DNA from: Desulfocucumis palustris
Lineage (GTDB): Bacteria > Bacillota > Desulfotomaculia > Desulfotomaculales > Desulfocucumaceae
Reading direction: 5' to 3'
Length of the DNA: 64,000 nt
Assembly: GCF_002933875.1 (NCBI RefSeq)
Contig: NZ_BFAV01000130.1
Coordinates: 1-64,000, forward strand
Shown here: positions 53,705 through 61,593 of the stretch, piece after piece
Layout of the letters: each line of letters begins with the position of its first letter
How positions within the stretch are numbered: the stretch's first letter is position 1
The notes under the pieces: generated by a model
Told to the model about the DNA's origin: nothing
Seen by the model: the letters and a program-made list of their open reading frames with translations, nothing else
Databases searched by the model: none
Program-made: the position numbers and the translations under genes

Positions 53705-54019
53705 TTAAATTTTCTGTTTTTAGATGTTGGACAAATGCTGTGACATGCTGGCTGCAATGATCCGGGTGTAGCCATACGCAAACTTCAAAGGAATAAATAC
53801 AATGCCAATTGATACATAATAAAAAAACGCTATAAGTGAGCCTTATGTTGGAAAAGAGGTTACTCCCCTACCGACATAGGCTGGGGACAATCCTGCGGCC
53901 TAAAGCCATGCTCAAAGAAGGTGTCCCCTGACTTCGAGCTTTTCAGCCTGTTTTTCCCCGGCCTTCAAGGACTAGAAAAAACAGGCTGTCAGCAGATAAA
54001 AATATTCCCGGAGGTAACT
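53705..54019. other. 315 bp intergenic upstream of the selenoprotein gene
   Basis: Contains a 12-base inverted repeat (53945-53987) and a loose GGGGACA/TGTCCCC pair (about 53883 and 53921). No protein gene is seen. Confidence 0.5.
53945..53987. repeat. inverted repeat just upstream of the glutaredoxin-like gene
   Basis: AGCCTGTTTTT and AAAAACAGGCT arms flank a 21-base loop, ending 32 bases before the start codon. Could be a leader hairpin or attenuator. Confidence 0.5.
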
Positions 54020-54256
54020 ATGCAGGAGCAACAGATAACCGTATACACTACACCAACTTGACCCCATTGCCGCTCGGTGAAAGAGTTTCTTTCACAAAAA
54101 GGTGTAAAATACACCGAGCAGGATGTGGCCGCGGATCAGCGGGCCAGGGATGAAATGGTCCAAAAAACAGGGAAGCTGGCGGTACCGGTGATCACCGTCG
54201 GCAGCAAGGTCATTATGGGCTACAACCCTTCGGAACTGGAAAAAGCGCTTCATTAA
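54020..54256 (+). CDS. glutaredoxin-like selenoprotein, in-frame UGA as selenocysteine
   Basis: Reads from ATG 54020 (GGAGGTAACT site) to TAA 54254 with one in-frame TGA at 54059-54061. The translation is MQEQQITVYTTPT-U-PHCRSV then KEFLSQKGVKYTEQDVAADQ, GKLAVPVITVGSKVIMGY and NPSELEKALH. The TGA falls exactly where glutaredoxin-like YruB/NrdH proteins have the first Cys of C-P-H-C, giving U-P-H-C. Length (78 residues with Sec), cis-Pro in AVPVI and the C-terminal helix are all normal. Reading through TGA explains the otherwise perfect gene. Likely a thiol/selenol redox protein. A pseudogene or base error is the alternative. Confidence 0.85.
54077..54095 (+). promoter_or_regulatory. candidate bacterial SECIS hairpin
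   Basis: GTGAAAGA / TCTTTCAC, eight perfect pairs with a GTT loop, starts 16 bases after the TGA inside the coding sequence. Bacterial SECIS elements sit directly downstream of the UGA with a small apical loop containing G-U. Position and stem fit; the full fold was not computed. Confidence 0.6.
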
Positions 54257-54463
54257 TCCATCCCGGGGATTAGTGCTGAAAATATAACAAAGCGCTTTCG
54301 GGAGAACCTGAAAAAATGGACGGTTTACGCTGCTAAGCGGCACCATTAGATTTGAAAATTGTCCGGAAGTTCGCAACAGGCATTTTCGTTTGGGAAAAGT
54401 GCCGGACGGCGCTATGCGTACAGGCCGATCGAAGGTTAGGGGACATACCTCCGAAAGTGGAAA

Positions 54464-54494
54464 GGGGACACACCTCTTCCAGAGGAATGTCCCC
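54464..54494. repeat. GGGGACA...TGTCCCC hairpin
   Basis: Outer arms GGGGACA/TGTCCCC and inner arms CCTC/GAGG fold into one stem-loop, followed by two direct copies of CCCCAACGTATGAACG. REP-like. Confidence 0.65.
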
Positions 54495-54618
54495 AACGTA
54501 TGAACGTCCCCAACGTATGAACGCCCACCCAAATATAGTGTCCCTAACGATAAAGTCCCAAATTAATACTGTCCGCCCGGCTGAAGCGCCAGGTGAATGT
54601 TTTAGCAGCGATTTCCGG

Positions 54619-54663
54619 AAAAAAACAGCGCCCTGCCATCCGGCTTAAAGGCGCTGCTTTTTT
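54619..54663 (-). terminator. terminator after trxA
   Basis: CAGCGCC / GGCGCTG arms between A and T runs, about 36 bases beyond the trxA stop. Confidence 0.75.
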
Positions 54664-54698
54664 AGCTTTAAAATAAGTGCAGTATAATTTTAGTATAT

Positions 54699-55028
54699 TT
54701 AATCTTCAATAACCGCATCCAGTTTCTTGGCCAGAAGCGCCTTGGGGGTCAACCCCACGGTCTGGCCCACGTTTTGTCCGTTTTTAAAAATAATCAGGGT
54801 CGGAATGCTCATTATGCCGAAACGGCGGGCAATCTCCTGGCTTTGATCCACATTCAACTTTGTAATTTTCACCTTGCCCTGATACTCATTGGACAGTTCC
54901 TCGATAATCGGAGCCATACTGCGGCAGGGCCCGCACCAGGGCGCCCAGAAATCCACAAGTACCGGCAGATCCGATTTCAAGACCTCCGCTTCAAAATTAC
55001 TGTCGTTTAATTCCAGTGCCAAATTCAT
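54699..55028 (-). CDS. trxA: thioredoxin
   Basis: Classic 109-residue thioredoxin: LVDFWAPWCGPCRSMAPIIE with the W-C-G-P-C active site, KITKLNVDQSQEIARRFGIM, and the cis-Pro in SIPTLIIF. Reduces protein disulfides with thioredoxin reductase. Monocistronic, close to but opposite in strand from the glutaredoxin-like selenoprotein. Confidence 0.95.
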   Translation of the reverse strand: MNLALELNDSNFEAEVLKSDLPVLVDFWAPWCGPCRSMAPIIEELSNEYQGKVKITKLNVDQSQEIARRFGIMSIPTLIIFKNGQNVGQTVGLTPKALLAKKLDAVIED

Positions 55029-55080
55029 CTCCCCTTTGCAATTTTAAAGGACCGCCAACGGCGTCCTAATTTTATATTCC

Positions 55081-55266
55081 TCAACCGCCGCCGGTCTTAA
55101 CGGCGGAACCGCCGCAACTTCCCACTTTAACGGAACAGGCCGATATTAACTGCTCCACCCGGGGGCTGCCGCATTTCTGACAGGTTACCTTGTCACGGTC
55201 GCTGATGGCCACCATCACGGTAAACCTTTGCCCGCATTTTTTGCAGCGGTAGTCATATATGGGCAT
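55081..55266 (-). CDS. FmdB-family zinc ribbon protein
   Basis: 61 residues: MPIYDYRCKKCGQRFTVMVA, CQKCGSPRVEQLIS, with two CxxC knuckles of the FmdB/CxxC_CXXC_SSSS family, and a Gly-rich tail. Founding members were proposed regulators of formamidase/amidase; the general role is unsettled. It lies between trxA and a ferredoxin gene. Confidence 0.85.
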   Translation of the reverse strand: MPIYDYRCKKCGQRFTVMVAISDRDKVTCQKCGSPRVEQLISACSVKVGSCGGSAVKTGGG

Positions 55267-55284
55267 AAAAAATTTACACCTCCA

Positions 55285-55458
55285 TCATCCGCCGGTTATG
55301 GCCCCGTTGGGGCATATAAAGATGCATTCCTCGCAGTCGTCACACAGTTCTATGTCCACCCGGGCCCTTTTCAGCAATACTATAATTGCTTTTTTAGGGC
55401 ATATTTCGGCACACGCCCCGCAGCCCAGGCAGAGTTCCGGCACCACATACGCTGGCAT
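55285..55458 (-). CDS. 2[4Fe-4S] ferredoxin
   Basis: 57 residues from ATG 55458 (GGAGG site): ELCLGCGACAEICPKKAIIV and ELCDDCEECIFICPNGAITG, two full CxxCxxCxxxCP motifs. Small electron carrier. It is 18 bases upstream of the FmdB-like gene, so the two are probably co-transcribed. Confidence 0.88.
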   Translation of the reverse strand: MPAYVVPELCLGCGACAEICPKKAIIVLLKRARVDIELCDDCEECIFICPNGAITGG

Positions 55459-55515
55459 TGTAACCTCCGCAGCCATAATACACTTTTCACCGGATTCGTG
55501 TAAATACGGAACCGG

Positions 55516-56283
55516 TTAGCTTAATTCTGATTTTTTAAATAACTGTATAAAATTAAGAACAAACTGCAGTTCCTTTTCATTGAGGTTGCAAATCAGATTC
55601 AATACAGCCTGTACATTGGGGTGCATTAGCAACTCCCTCAGTTCCGGGTTCATCAGGCTTAACATCTGGTCCACCGCGCCGGGTTCCATAATAAAATAAC
55701 ACGGGGACACCCCCATAACCTCAGCCAGTTTTTCAAGGGTTTTAAGCGACGGCTGGACTTTGCCCTGCTCTATTTGACCGATTAATCCGGCGGTAACCCC
55801 TGCCAGGTTGGCAAGCTGGGCCTGGGTAAGCCCGTATTCTTCCCTCAGGGCTTTAAGCTTGTGGCCCAGGGACCCTTCGTGCCCCATCACCGCGGACGGA
55901 TGCACGCCCAGTCCCTCGGCAATCCTTTTCAGGGTGTTGAGCGCCGGATAGACTGTGCCGCGTTCTATTTCGCTCAGGTATGACAGTGAAATGCCCGCTT
56001 TAACCGCCAGATCCTGCAGGGAGAGATTCTTTTCCCCGCGCATGAGGCGGATTTTATCCCCCAGGGAGAGTCCGGTGTCTATCACATCGCCCTCTATAAG
56101 CTGCGCCTTTGACACATTAAGGGCAGAGGCCAGCTTGTCTATGGTTTTCAATGAAGGGCGCTTTGAGCCTCTTTCAATTTCGCTGAGATAGGATAGAGAC
56201 AGGCTTGCCCGGCGTGCCAGATCCTGCAGCGTATAGCCGCGTTCTTCACGCATGGCGCGGATTTGGTCACCTTTAACAATCAT
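55516..56283 (-). CDS. XRE-family regulator with three tandem HTH domains
   Basis: 255 residues. Three lambda-repressor-type HTH units stand at about 7-62, 75-130 and 140-195: IRAMREERGYTLQDLARRAS, IRLMRGEKNLSLQDLAVKAG and LKALREEYGLTQAQLANLAG, each followed by an S-x-x-x-Q/E-I-E-x-G helix and a pairing region. The C-terminal 60 residues are helical (NPELRELLMHPNVQAVLNLI). Triple HTH arrangement implies recognition of an extended or repeated operator. Targets unknown; the ferredoxin gene follows. Confidence 0.85.
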   Translation of the reverse strand: MIVKGDQIRAMREERGYTLQDLARRASLSLSYLSEIERGSKRPSLKTIDKLASALNVSKAQLIEGDVIDTGLSLGDKIRLMRGEKNLSLQDLAVKAGISLSYLSEIERGTVYPALNTLKRIAEGLGVHPSAVMGHEGSLGHKLKALREEYGLTQAQLANLAGVTAGLIGQIEQGKVQPSLKTLEKLAEVMGVSPCYFIMEPGAVDQMLSLMNPELRELLMHPNVQAVLNLICNLNEKELQFVLNFIQLFKKSELS

Positions 56284-56408
56284 ATCTCACACTGCCTCCC
56301 GGCTTAAAAATATAATATTATCCTACTATACTTTCCCTAGGCAGTCAATCAAAGACGATATATTTTTAATTCTCAGCGAAATAATTCTAAATTTTCATTA
56401 ATTATTGC

Positions 56409-58112
56409 TTAATGTTTTAGTAGCATTATTTCCCGGGCGATTTCCCTGAACAGTGGCGCGGCGGTTTCCCCGCCGCTCTTTCCGTTTCTAACCAGCACGG
56501 TGATAATATATTGAGGATTTTCCTTTGGAACATAGCCGGAAAACCAGGCATTGACCGGGCCTCCCCCGTAACCCAGCTGGGCCGAGCCGGTTTTGCCCGC
56601 GCTGCCGACTCCCGGCACATAGGCTTCCCGCCCCACCCCTTCGGTTGTCACCATGCCCAGCAGCTTTAAAAGCCTTGCGGCGGTATCCGGAGAAACCGCC
56701 CTTACCCCTTCACCCGGGGGAAACTGTTTTTCCAGTCCCGGGCCTGAAATACCGCTTACCAGCCTGGGCTGCCGGTATACACCGCCATTGACCATTGTGT
56801 TGAGCATGGCTGAAATCTGCACCGGGGTGGCCAGCACCGGACCCTGCCCCACGCTGCTGTTAACCAGATTGTATTTGGCGGCAATAAGCCTAAAATCCTG
56901 CTGGTTTTTACGGGGCAGGGGGTAGCCTGTTATTTCCTGGTTGTTCAGCCCCAGCCGCCCGGCGTACTCTATTATTTTGGCGGCCCCCAGTTTTAACCCC
57001 AGCCTGGCGAAGGCGGGGTTGCAGGATTCCGCGAAGGCCCTGGCGAAGGTGATTTCACCATGTCCCGGGTGCCAGCAGGATATAAGCCTGTCTTCACGCC
57101 CGGCGCAGTAAAAGAGTGTGTCTTCTGAAACCAGTCCTTCCTCCAGGGCGGCAGCGGCCACCACCACCTTAAAAATTGAACCCGGCTGAAACAGGTCCGT
57201 GCACTGGTCCAGAAAGGCGTCGTTGTTGCCGCCCAGATAGTCTTCAATTTTACCCGGGGCCGGGTTGTAGGCGGGCCTGCTGGCCATGGCCAGCAGGTCC
57301 CCGCCGGGAGCCATAACCACCACCGCGCCCATTTCCACCTCCCGGTCCATGATTTCCTCCACCTTGGACTGAATGGCGGCGTCCAGGGTGGTAATCACAT
57401 TGCCCCGGGAAGGATCGGCCCCGTTGGTATTGACTTCCAGGGGCAGGCCGGGCAGGGCTTTGCCTGAGGCATCCAGGAATAGCCTGGCGCTGGCGGCGGG
57501 GCTGTCTCCCTTCAATACCTGTTCATAATACATTTCCAGACCCTGGCGGCCAACCCAGTCACTTAAGCTGTAACTCCTGCCGGTCAGCCGGGCCAGTTTT
57601 TCCCTTTCCGCATTATCACGCACCCGGCCCAGATGCCCCACCACCTGGGTGGCCAGAGGCCTCACTCCATAGCGGAAATGCGCGGGAACCACCGTCACGC
57701 CTTCCCAGCCCTGCTGTTTTACGGCCAAAGCCTGCCCGGCATCCAGGGGATAGGAAAGCAGCCCGGGCCCGGAGGAAATTTTCTTCCTGATTTCCCCGGC
57801 ATCCACCCGCAGAATTGAGGCCAGGCCGGTTGAAACCAGAGCCTTATCCTCCACCAGCCGGGGAAACACCACCACCCGGTTGGCGTTATGAGAGCCGGTT
57901 AAAGAATTATAATTCCTGTCCAGAATCATCCCCCGGCTGAAATCCTCCAGGACAACCTTTTCCGTTTCCCTCTCCAGGGCCTGGCGGGCATAGATTTCAC
58001 CCCTGGCGATTTGAAGGTAGCCCAGCCGGGCGGTAAGCATCAATAAGAAAAGGGCCAGCAGTGAAAAGATCCACACCAGCCTCTTGGATATAATTATGTC
58101 CATTAAATCCAA
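56409..58112 (-). CDS. class B penicillin-binding protein (YrrR/PbpI-like)
   Basis: Peptidoglycan transpeptidase of 567 residues. N-terminal anchor at about 10-30, a dimerisation/pedestal domain (SRGMILDRNYNSLTG), then the transpeptidase: LFQPGSIFKVVVAAAALEEG with nucleophile Ser near 312 (S-x-x-K), the SCN motif in ESCNPAF, and AGKTGSAQLGYGG (KTG). Lies downstream of a U32 peptidase and mltG as Bacillus yrrR does. A housekeeping PBP2 or a sporulation PBP cannot be separated by sequence alone. Confidence 0.87.
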   Translation of the reverse strand: MDLMDIIISKRLVWIFSLLALFLLMLTARLGYLQIARGEIYARQALERETEKVVLEDFSRGMILDRNYNSLTGSHNANRVVVFPRLVEDKALVSTGLASILRVDAGEIRKKISSGPGLLSYPLDAGQALAVKQQGWEGVTVVPAHFRYGVRPLATQVVGHLGRVRDNAEREKLARLTGRSYSLSDWVGRQGLEMYYEQVLKGDSPAASARLFLDASGKALPGLPLEVNTNGADPSRGNVITTLDAAIQSKVEEIMDREVEMGAVVVMAPGGDLLAMASRPAYNPAPGKIEDYLGGNNDAFLDQCTDLFQPGSIFKVVVAAAALEEGLVSEDTLFYCAGREDRLISCWHPGHGEITFARAFAESCNPAFARLGLKLGAAKIIEYAGRLGLNNQEITGYPLPRKNQQDFRLIAAKYNLVNSSVGQGPVLATPVQISAMLNTMVNGGVYRQPRLVSGISGPGLEKQFPPGEGVRAVSPDTAARLLKLLGMVTTEGVGREAYVPGVGSAGKTGSAQLGYGGGPVNAWFSGYVPKENPQYIITVLVRNGKSGGETAAPLFREIAREIMLLKH

Positions 58113-58179
58113 TCCTTCCAGGATCAGCCATTTATAAACAGCTTGGCCGGAAAGAACGGATTATATACAATTTTTTTGT

Positions 58180-59478
58180 CTAACCGGTTTGTTCTCTTCG
58201 CCTTAACAGGCTGCCAGGTTCCAATGGAAAGGGTACCGGCAGCAGCACCTTTTGACAGGGGTGGGGGGCGTTTTCAATCTCCCCGCCCTCTCCGTCATAC
58301 ATTTTCTCCACTTTGAATATACCCTGGGGTTTTCCCGGGGGAGCCAGCACCTCCAGGGTCTCACCCACCGCAAAGCGGTTGCGCTGCTGAACCTCGACCA
58401 CACCTGAAACCCGGTGGTAATTCTCCACGGTCCCCACGAAGGTGTACTGCCGGCGGTATATTTTATCCAGGTGGCCCTGCCCCTCAGACCCGACGGGCCC
58501 GGATATGAATCCGGTGGTATAATCCCTGTTGCTTACCTTGCCCAGTTCCTCCCACCAGGCGGGATCGGCGCGGTACCCTTCAGGGTCCGCCATGAAGCGG
58601 TCGATGGCCTGCCGGTAAACCTTCACCACCGTGGCCACGTAATGAACCCCTTTAACCCGCCCTTCAATCTTGAGGCTGCCCACACCGGCCCGGATTAGCT
58701 CCGGAAGGTAATCCAGCAGGCACAGGTCCCGGGAGCTTAATATATAAGTCCCGCGTTTGTCCTCCCCCACGGGAAAATACTGCCCCGGCCTTTTTTCCTC
58801 CTGCAGGGCGTAACGCCAGCGGCAGGCCTGGGCGCAATCCCCCAGGTTGGCGTCCCGGCCGGTCATGTAATTACTGAGCAGACACCTGCCGGAATAAGAT
58901 ATGCACATGGCGCCGTGCACGAAAACCTCCAACTCCAGTGCCACCGACTCCCGGATGCCGGCTATTTCCTCCAGGGAAAGTTCCCTGGCCAGCACCAGCC
59001 GCCGGGCACCGATAGATTCCCAGAAGGCGGCCGAGGCCCGGTTGGTTATGTTGGCCTGGGTGCTGACATGCACCGGCAGTTCCGGGACCTCCTTTCTGGC
59101 CACGGAAAAAACCCCGGGATCAGCCACGATTATCCCGTCAACATTAATATCCCTTAACTCCCCCAGGTATCCGGGAAGGTTATCCAGGTCCCTGTTATGG
59201 GCAAATATATTTACAGTTACATAAACCTTTACCCCCCGGGCATGGGCAAATTCCACAGCCCTCCTCATCCCGTCGGGGTCGAAGTTTTCCGCCCCCATGC
59301 GCAGGCCGAAACTCTTTCCTCCCAGATAAACCGCATCGGCGCCGTAAACCACGGCGGCCTTCAGCTTTTCCATGTCGCCGGCCGGGGCCAGCAGCTCGGG
59401 CCTTTTCAAAAACGTCACCATCCCGTGGAAGACTAATGCAAAAACCTTTATAACAGGGTCTTTTCCAATACCGGGCAC
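58180..59478 (-). CDS. peptidase U32 family protein
   Basis: 432 residues: PELLAPAGDMEKLKAAVVYG, ADAVYLGGKSFGLRMGAENF, the signature EVFVHGAMCISYSGRCLLSN and the Cys cluster GDCAQACRWRY, which in relatives coordinates Fe-S. U32 members act in tRNA/ubiquinone hydroxylation or collagen degradation, so protease activity is not assured. GTG 59478 opens the frame; the ATG at residue 20 (59421) would fit homologues better, though neither has a strong ribosome site. Confidence 0.87.
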   Translation of the reverse strand: MPGIGKDPVIKVFALVFHGMVTFLKRPELLAPAGDMEKLKAAVVYGADAVYLGGKSFGLRMGAENFDPDGMRRAVEFAHARGVKVYVTVNIFAHNRDLDNLPGYLGELRDINVDGIIVADPGVFSVARKEVPELPVHVSTQANITNRASAAFWESIGARRLVLARELSLEEIAGIRESVALELEVFVHGAMCISYSGRCLLSNYMTGRDANLGDCAQACRWRYALQEEKRPGQYFPVGEDKRGTYILSSRDLCLLDYLPELIRAGVGSLKIEGRVKGVHYVATVVKVYRQAIDRFMADPEGYRADPAWWEELGKVSNRDYTTGFISGPVGSEGQGHLDKIYRRQYTFVGTVENYHRVSGVVEVQQRNRFAVGETLEVLAPPGKPQGIFKVEKMYDGEGGEIENAPHPCQKVLLPVPFPLEPGSLLRRREQTG

Positions 59479-59501
59479 CGGTTATAAGCGTGCTGCCCAG
59501 T

Positions 59502-59530
59502 AAAAAAGCAAAGTGTTCATACTTTGCTTT
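59502..59530 (-). terminator. terminator after mltG
   Basis: AAAGCAAAGT / ACTTTGCTTT arms, T-run on the minus strand, four bases past the mltG stop. It separates mltG from the U32 gene. Confidence 0.8.
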
Positions 59531-59533
59531 ACC

Positions 59534-60577
59534 TTATTTAATATATTTGGCCTTGTTGGCATTATGCTCGGCCAGGGTTTTGGAGAAGACATGGGTTCCA
59601 TCCGGCCTGGCCACGTAGTACAGATAATCAGTTGTTTCCGGATGGACCGCCGCCAACAGGGAAGCCTCCCCGGGAAAGGAAATGGGTCCAGGGGGAAGCC
59701 CGTAGTACTTGTAAGTGTTATACGGTGAATCGGTTTCAAGATCCTTGTAATATATTTTATCCCTGTGGCCACCCAGGGCATACTCCACAGTGGCGTCAAT
59801 CTGAAGTTTCATTCCCCGGTGCAGCCGGTTTAGCATGACTCCCGCGATCAGAGGCCGCTCCCTGTCCACCCGGGCTTCCCTTTCCACCATGGAGGCCAGG
59901 GTAACCCCCTGGTGAAGGCTCAGCCCCAGCAGGGCCGTATGCTCGGAGAAATTAATTTTCACCAGCTCATCGTTAAAGCGTTTGAGCATCATTTCTATTA
60001 TTTCTTTTTCAGTGGTTTCGCTGCCTATATGGTATGTATCGGGAAAAAGATAGCCCTCCAGGCGCCGGCTGTTCCGGGGAATCCCCTCTAAAAAGGAATA
60101 GCCGAAATCCCCCTGGAAAACCAGGCGGGTGAATTCTTCCCTTTGGATCAAACCCCGCTGGGACAGCATGTCCACCAACTGGCGAAAGTCATACCCCTCC
60201 GGCACCGTAAAGGCTATTTTATCCGGCGGGCCGGCTACCAGCGCGGTGGCGATTTCCTCCAGGGGCTGGGCAGGATTAAATATATATTTACCCGGCTTTA
60301 ACTTGCCGGTTATACCCCTGTACCTGGCATACAGTTTAAATACCTCGGGCCCCCTGGTAAGACCGGCCTGGTACAGTTTTTGACTGATATACTCACCGGA
60401 GGCGTTGGGAGGAATGTCTAAAATCACCTCATTACCCTTTTGGGAGGGGTCCACCGGTGTGATCAGCGCGTTGAAATACAGTTTTGCCAGTAAGGCCGTT
60501 CCCACCAGCAGGACAAGGGCCAGCAGGACCAGCACCTTCAGGCGTCTCCGGCCGGCAGGATAAATATGACTTTTCAT
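59534..60577 (-). CDS. mltG: endolytic murein transglycosylase MltG
   Basis: Single-pass membrane enzyme of 347 residues that cuts nascent glycan strands. Anchor at 12-34, LysM-like region GNEVILDIPPNASGEYISQK, then the YceG catalytic domain with LASMVEREARVDRERPLIAG (the catalytic Glu) and DSPYNTYKYYGLPPGPISFP. Conserved neighbour of ruvX/yrzB in Firmicutes. Confidence 0.93.
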   Translation of the reverse strand: MKSHIYPAGRRRLKVLVLLALVLLVGTALLAKLYFNALITPVDPSQKGNEVILDIPPNASGEYISQKLYQAGLTRGPEVFKLYARYRGITGKLKPGKYIFNPAQPLEEIATALVAGPPDKIAFTVPEGYDFRQLVDMLSQRGLIQREEFTRLVFQGDFGYSFLEGIPRNSRRLEGYLFPDTYHIGSETTEKEIIEMMLKRFNDELVKINFSEHTALLGLSLHQGVTLASMVEREARVDRERPLIAGVMLNRLHRGMKLQIDATVEYALGGHRDKIYYKDLETDSPYNTYKYYGLPPGPISFPGEASLLAAVHPETTDYLYYVARPDGTHVFSKTLAEHNANKAKYIK

Positions 60578-60640
60578 CTATACTCCATGTCGACATTTTT
60601 TATAATTATACCATCCTTTTTCTTTTTCTTACAACCTAAG

Positions 60641-60700
60641 TGGGGTCAGGCTTTAGCTTGTTACTTTCCGCGGAAAGTAACAAAGTAAAGCCTGACCCCA
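60641..60700. repeat. 60-bp near-perfect palindrome
   Basis: TGGGGTCAGGCTTTA at the left, TAAAGCCTGACCCCA at the right, and a TTGTTACTTTCCGCGGAAAG-type centre make one long hairpin with only two or three mismatched positions. It lies between mltG and the P-loop gene. REP-like or the end of an IS200/RAYT-related repeat. Confidence 0.85.
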
Positions 60701-60704
60701 ATCA

Positions 60705-61460
60705 TTAGACAGTTCCCTTTTCCTTTGATATGACCACCTTGGCCTGAGGCTGGGCGTTGTCCAGCAGGAATACCGGTTCGTTAAGCCTCTTTACCACCTC
60801 TTCCAGCACCAGTTCCATATGTATTCCCTGGGTGGCCACCGCCGGTATGATTGGCTTGTGCCTGTATATTCTCTGCAGCAGCTTGATGGTGGTGTTGGAC
60901 ACGTCCCTGGGAGTTTCGTCTATCTTGGTAACCACAATTATATCCGCCTCATCCAGCAGTATGCTGCCCTGCTCCATAATTATCTCGCCCTTTATTCCCG
61001 CCGGTATCACACTTACCAGAATGTCGGCCAGATTTCTGCATTCAGCCGATTTATAGCCGTCGTTAATCCCCACCGCCTCTATCAGGACCACATCGGGAAG
61101 CGTTGAAATGTCGGGTATATCCCGCTGGGAAAGATTGCCCAATTCCAGCACCGAACGGACTTTGTTCAACTCCTCCAAGGCCCTCCTGGCATGCTGTATC
61201 AGCCTGTTCTTCTCCTGAATCTGGTTGACATGGCTCCTGATAACCCGTTCAACATCCGACACCACGTCCATTCCCGGCTCCGGAACGGCCACGGTAAGAT
61301 AGGTAACGTCTATACCCTTGTGCAAATAAGGTTTTTCATCCTGTATGCCGGAGCCCACAGCCAGGGGCTGATACTCCTTGGCCTTCAGGCCGCGGTACAA
61401 TTCCCCCACAATGGTTGATTTGCCGCTGTCATTTCGCCCGGCAATGACTATTTTTTTCAT
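60705..61460 (-). CDS. P-loop GTPase/ATPase of the HypB/UreG-like kind, unknown target
   Basis: 251 residues from ATG 61460 (AAAGGGGTG site); the frame to 61571 adds an unlikely hydrophobic leader. KKIVIAGRNDSGKSTIVGEL is the Walker A, DVVLIEAVGINDGY and EADIIVVTKIDETPRDVSNT give Walker B and a T-K-x-D base-recognition motif. The SIMIBI look (UreG, HypB, CooC) suggests a maturation or metallochaperone role, but no metalloenzyme gene is adjacent. Sits between VanW-type and mltG genes. Confidence 0.6.
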   Translation of the reverse strand: MKKIVIAGRNDSGKSTIVGELYRGLKAKEYQPLAVGSGIQDEKPYLHKGIDVTYLTVAVPEPGMDVVSDVERVIRSHVNQIQEKNRLIQHARRALEELNKVRSVLELGNLSQRDIPDISTLPDVVLIEAVGINDGYKSAECRNLADILVSVIPAGIKGEIIMEQGSILLDEADIIVVTKIDETPRDVSNTTIKLLQRIYRHKPIIPAVATQGIHMELVLEEVVKRLNEPVFLLDNAQPQAKVVISKEKGTV

Positions 61461-61542
61461 TAACGGCTTGCACCCCTTTCTACCAAATAAACTATATTTA
61501 AAAAATATGTGGGATATGAAATTGATAGAATAAAAAGGGAAT

Positions 61543-61567
61543 AAAAAAAGAGAGCCCCTGGCTCTCT
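61543..61567 (-). terminator. terminator after the VanW-type gene
   Basis: AGAGAGCC / GGCTCTCT arms followed by seven T on the minus strand. Confidence 0.82.
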
Positions 61568-61593
61568 CCAAAAAAGAAATGTCATAGTAGGGT

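Larger units (their letters stand above)
54257..54698. other. 442 bp intergenic
   Basis: Contains the GGGGACA hairpin (54464-54494), a tandem CCCCAACGTATGAACG repeat (54491-54522) and the trxA terminator. The minus-strand frame 54092-54532 overlaps the glutaredoxin gene and is not real. Confidence 0.55.

Noticed and set aside
54092..54532. 146-residue minus-strand frame
   Set aside because: It is antisense to the glutaredoxin-like gene and runs through repeats; the plus strand has the better start and fold.
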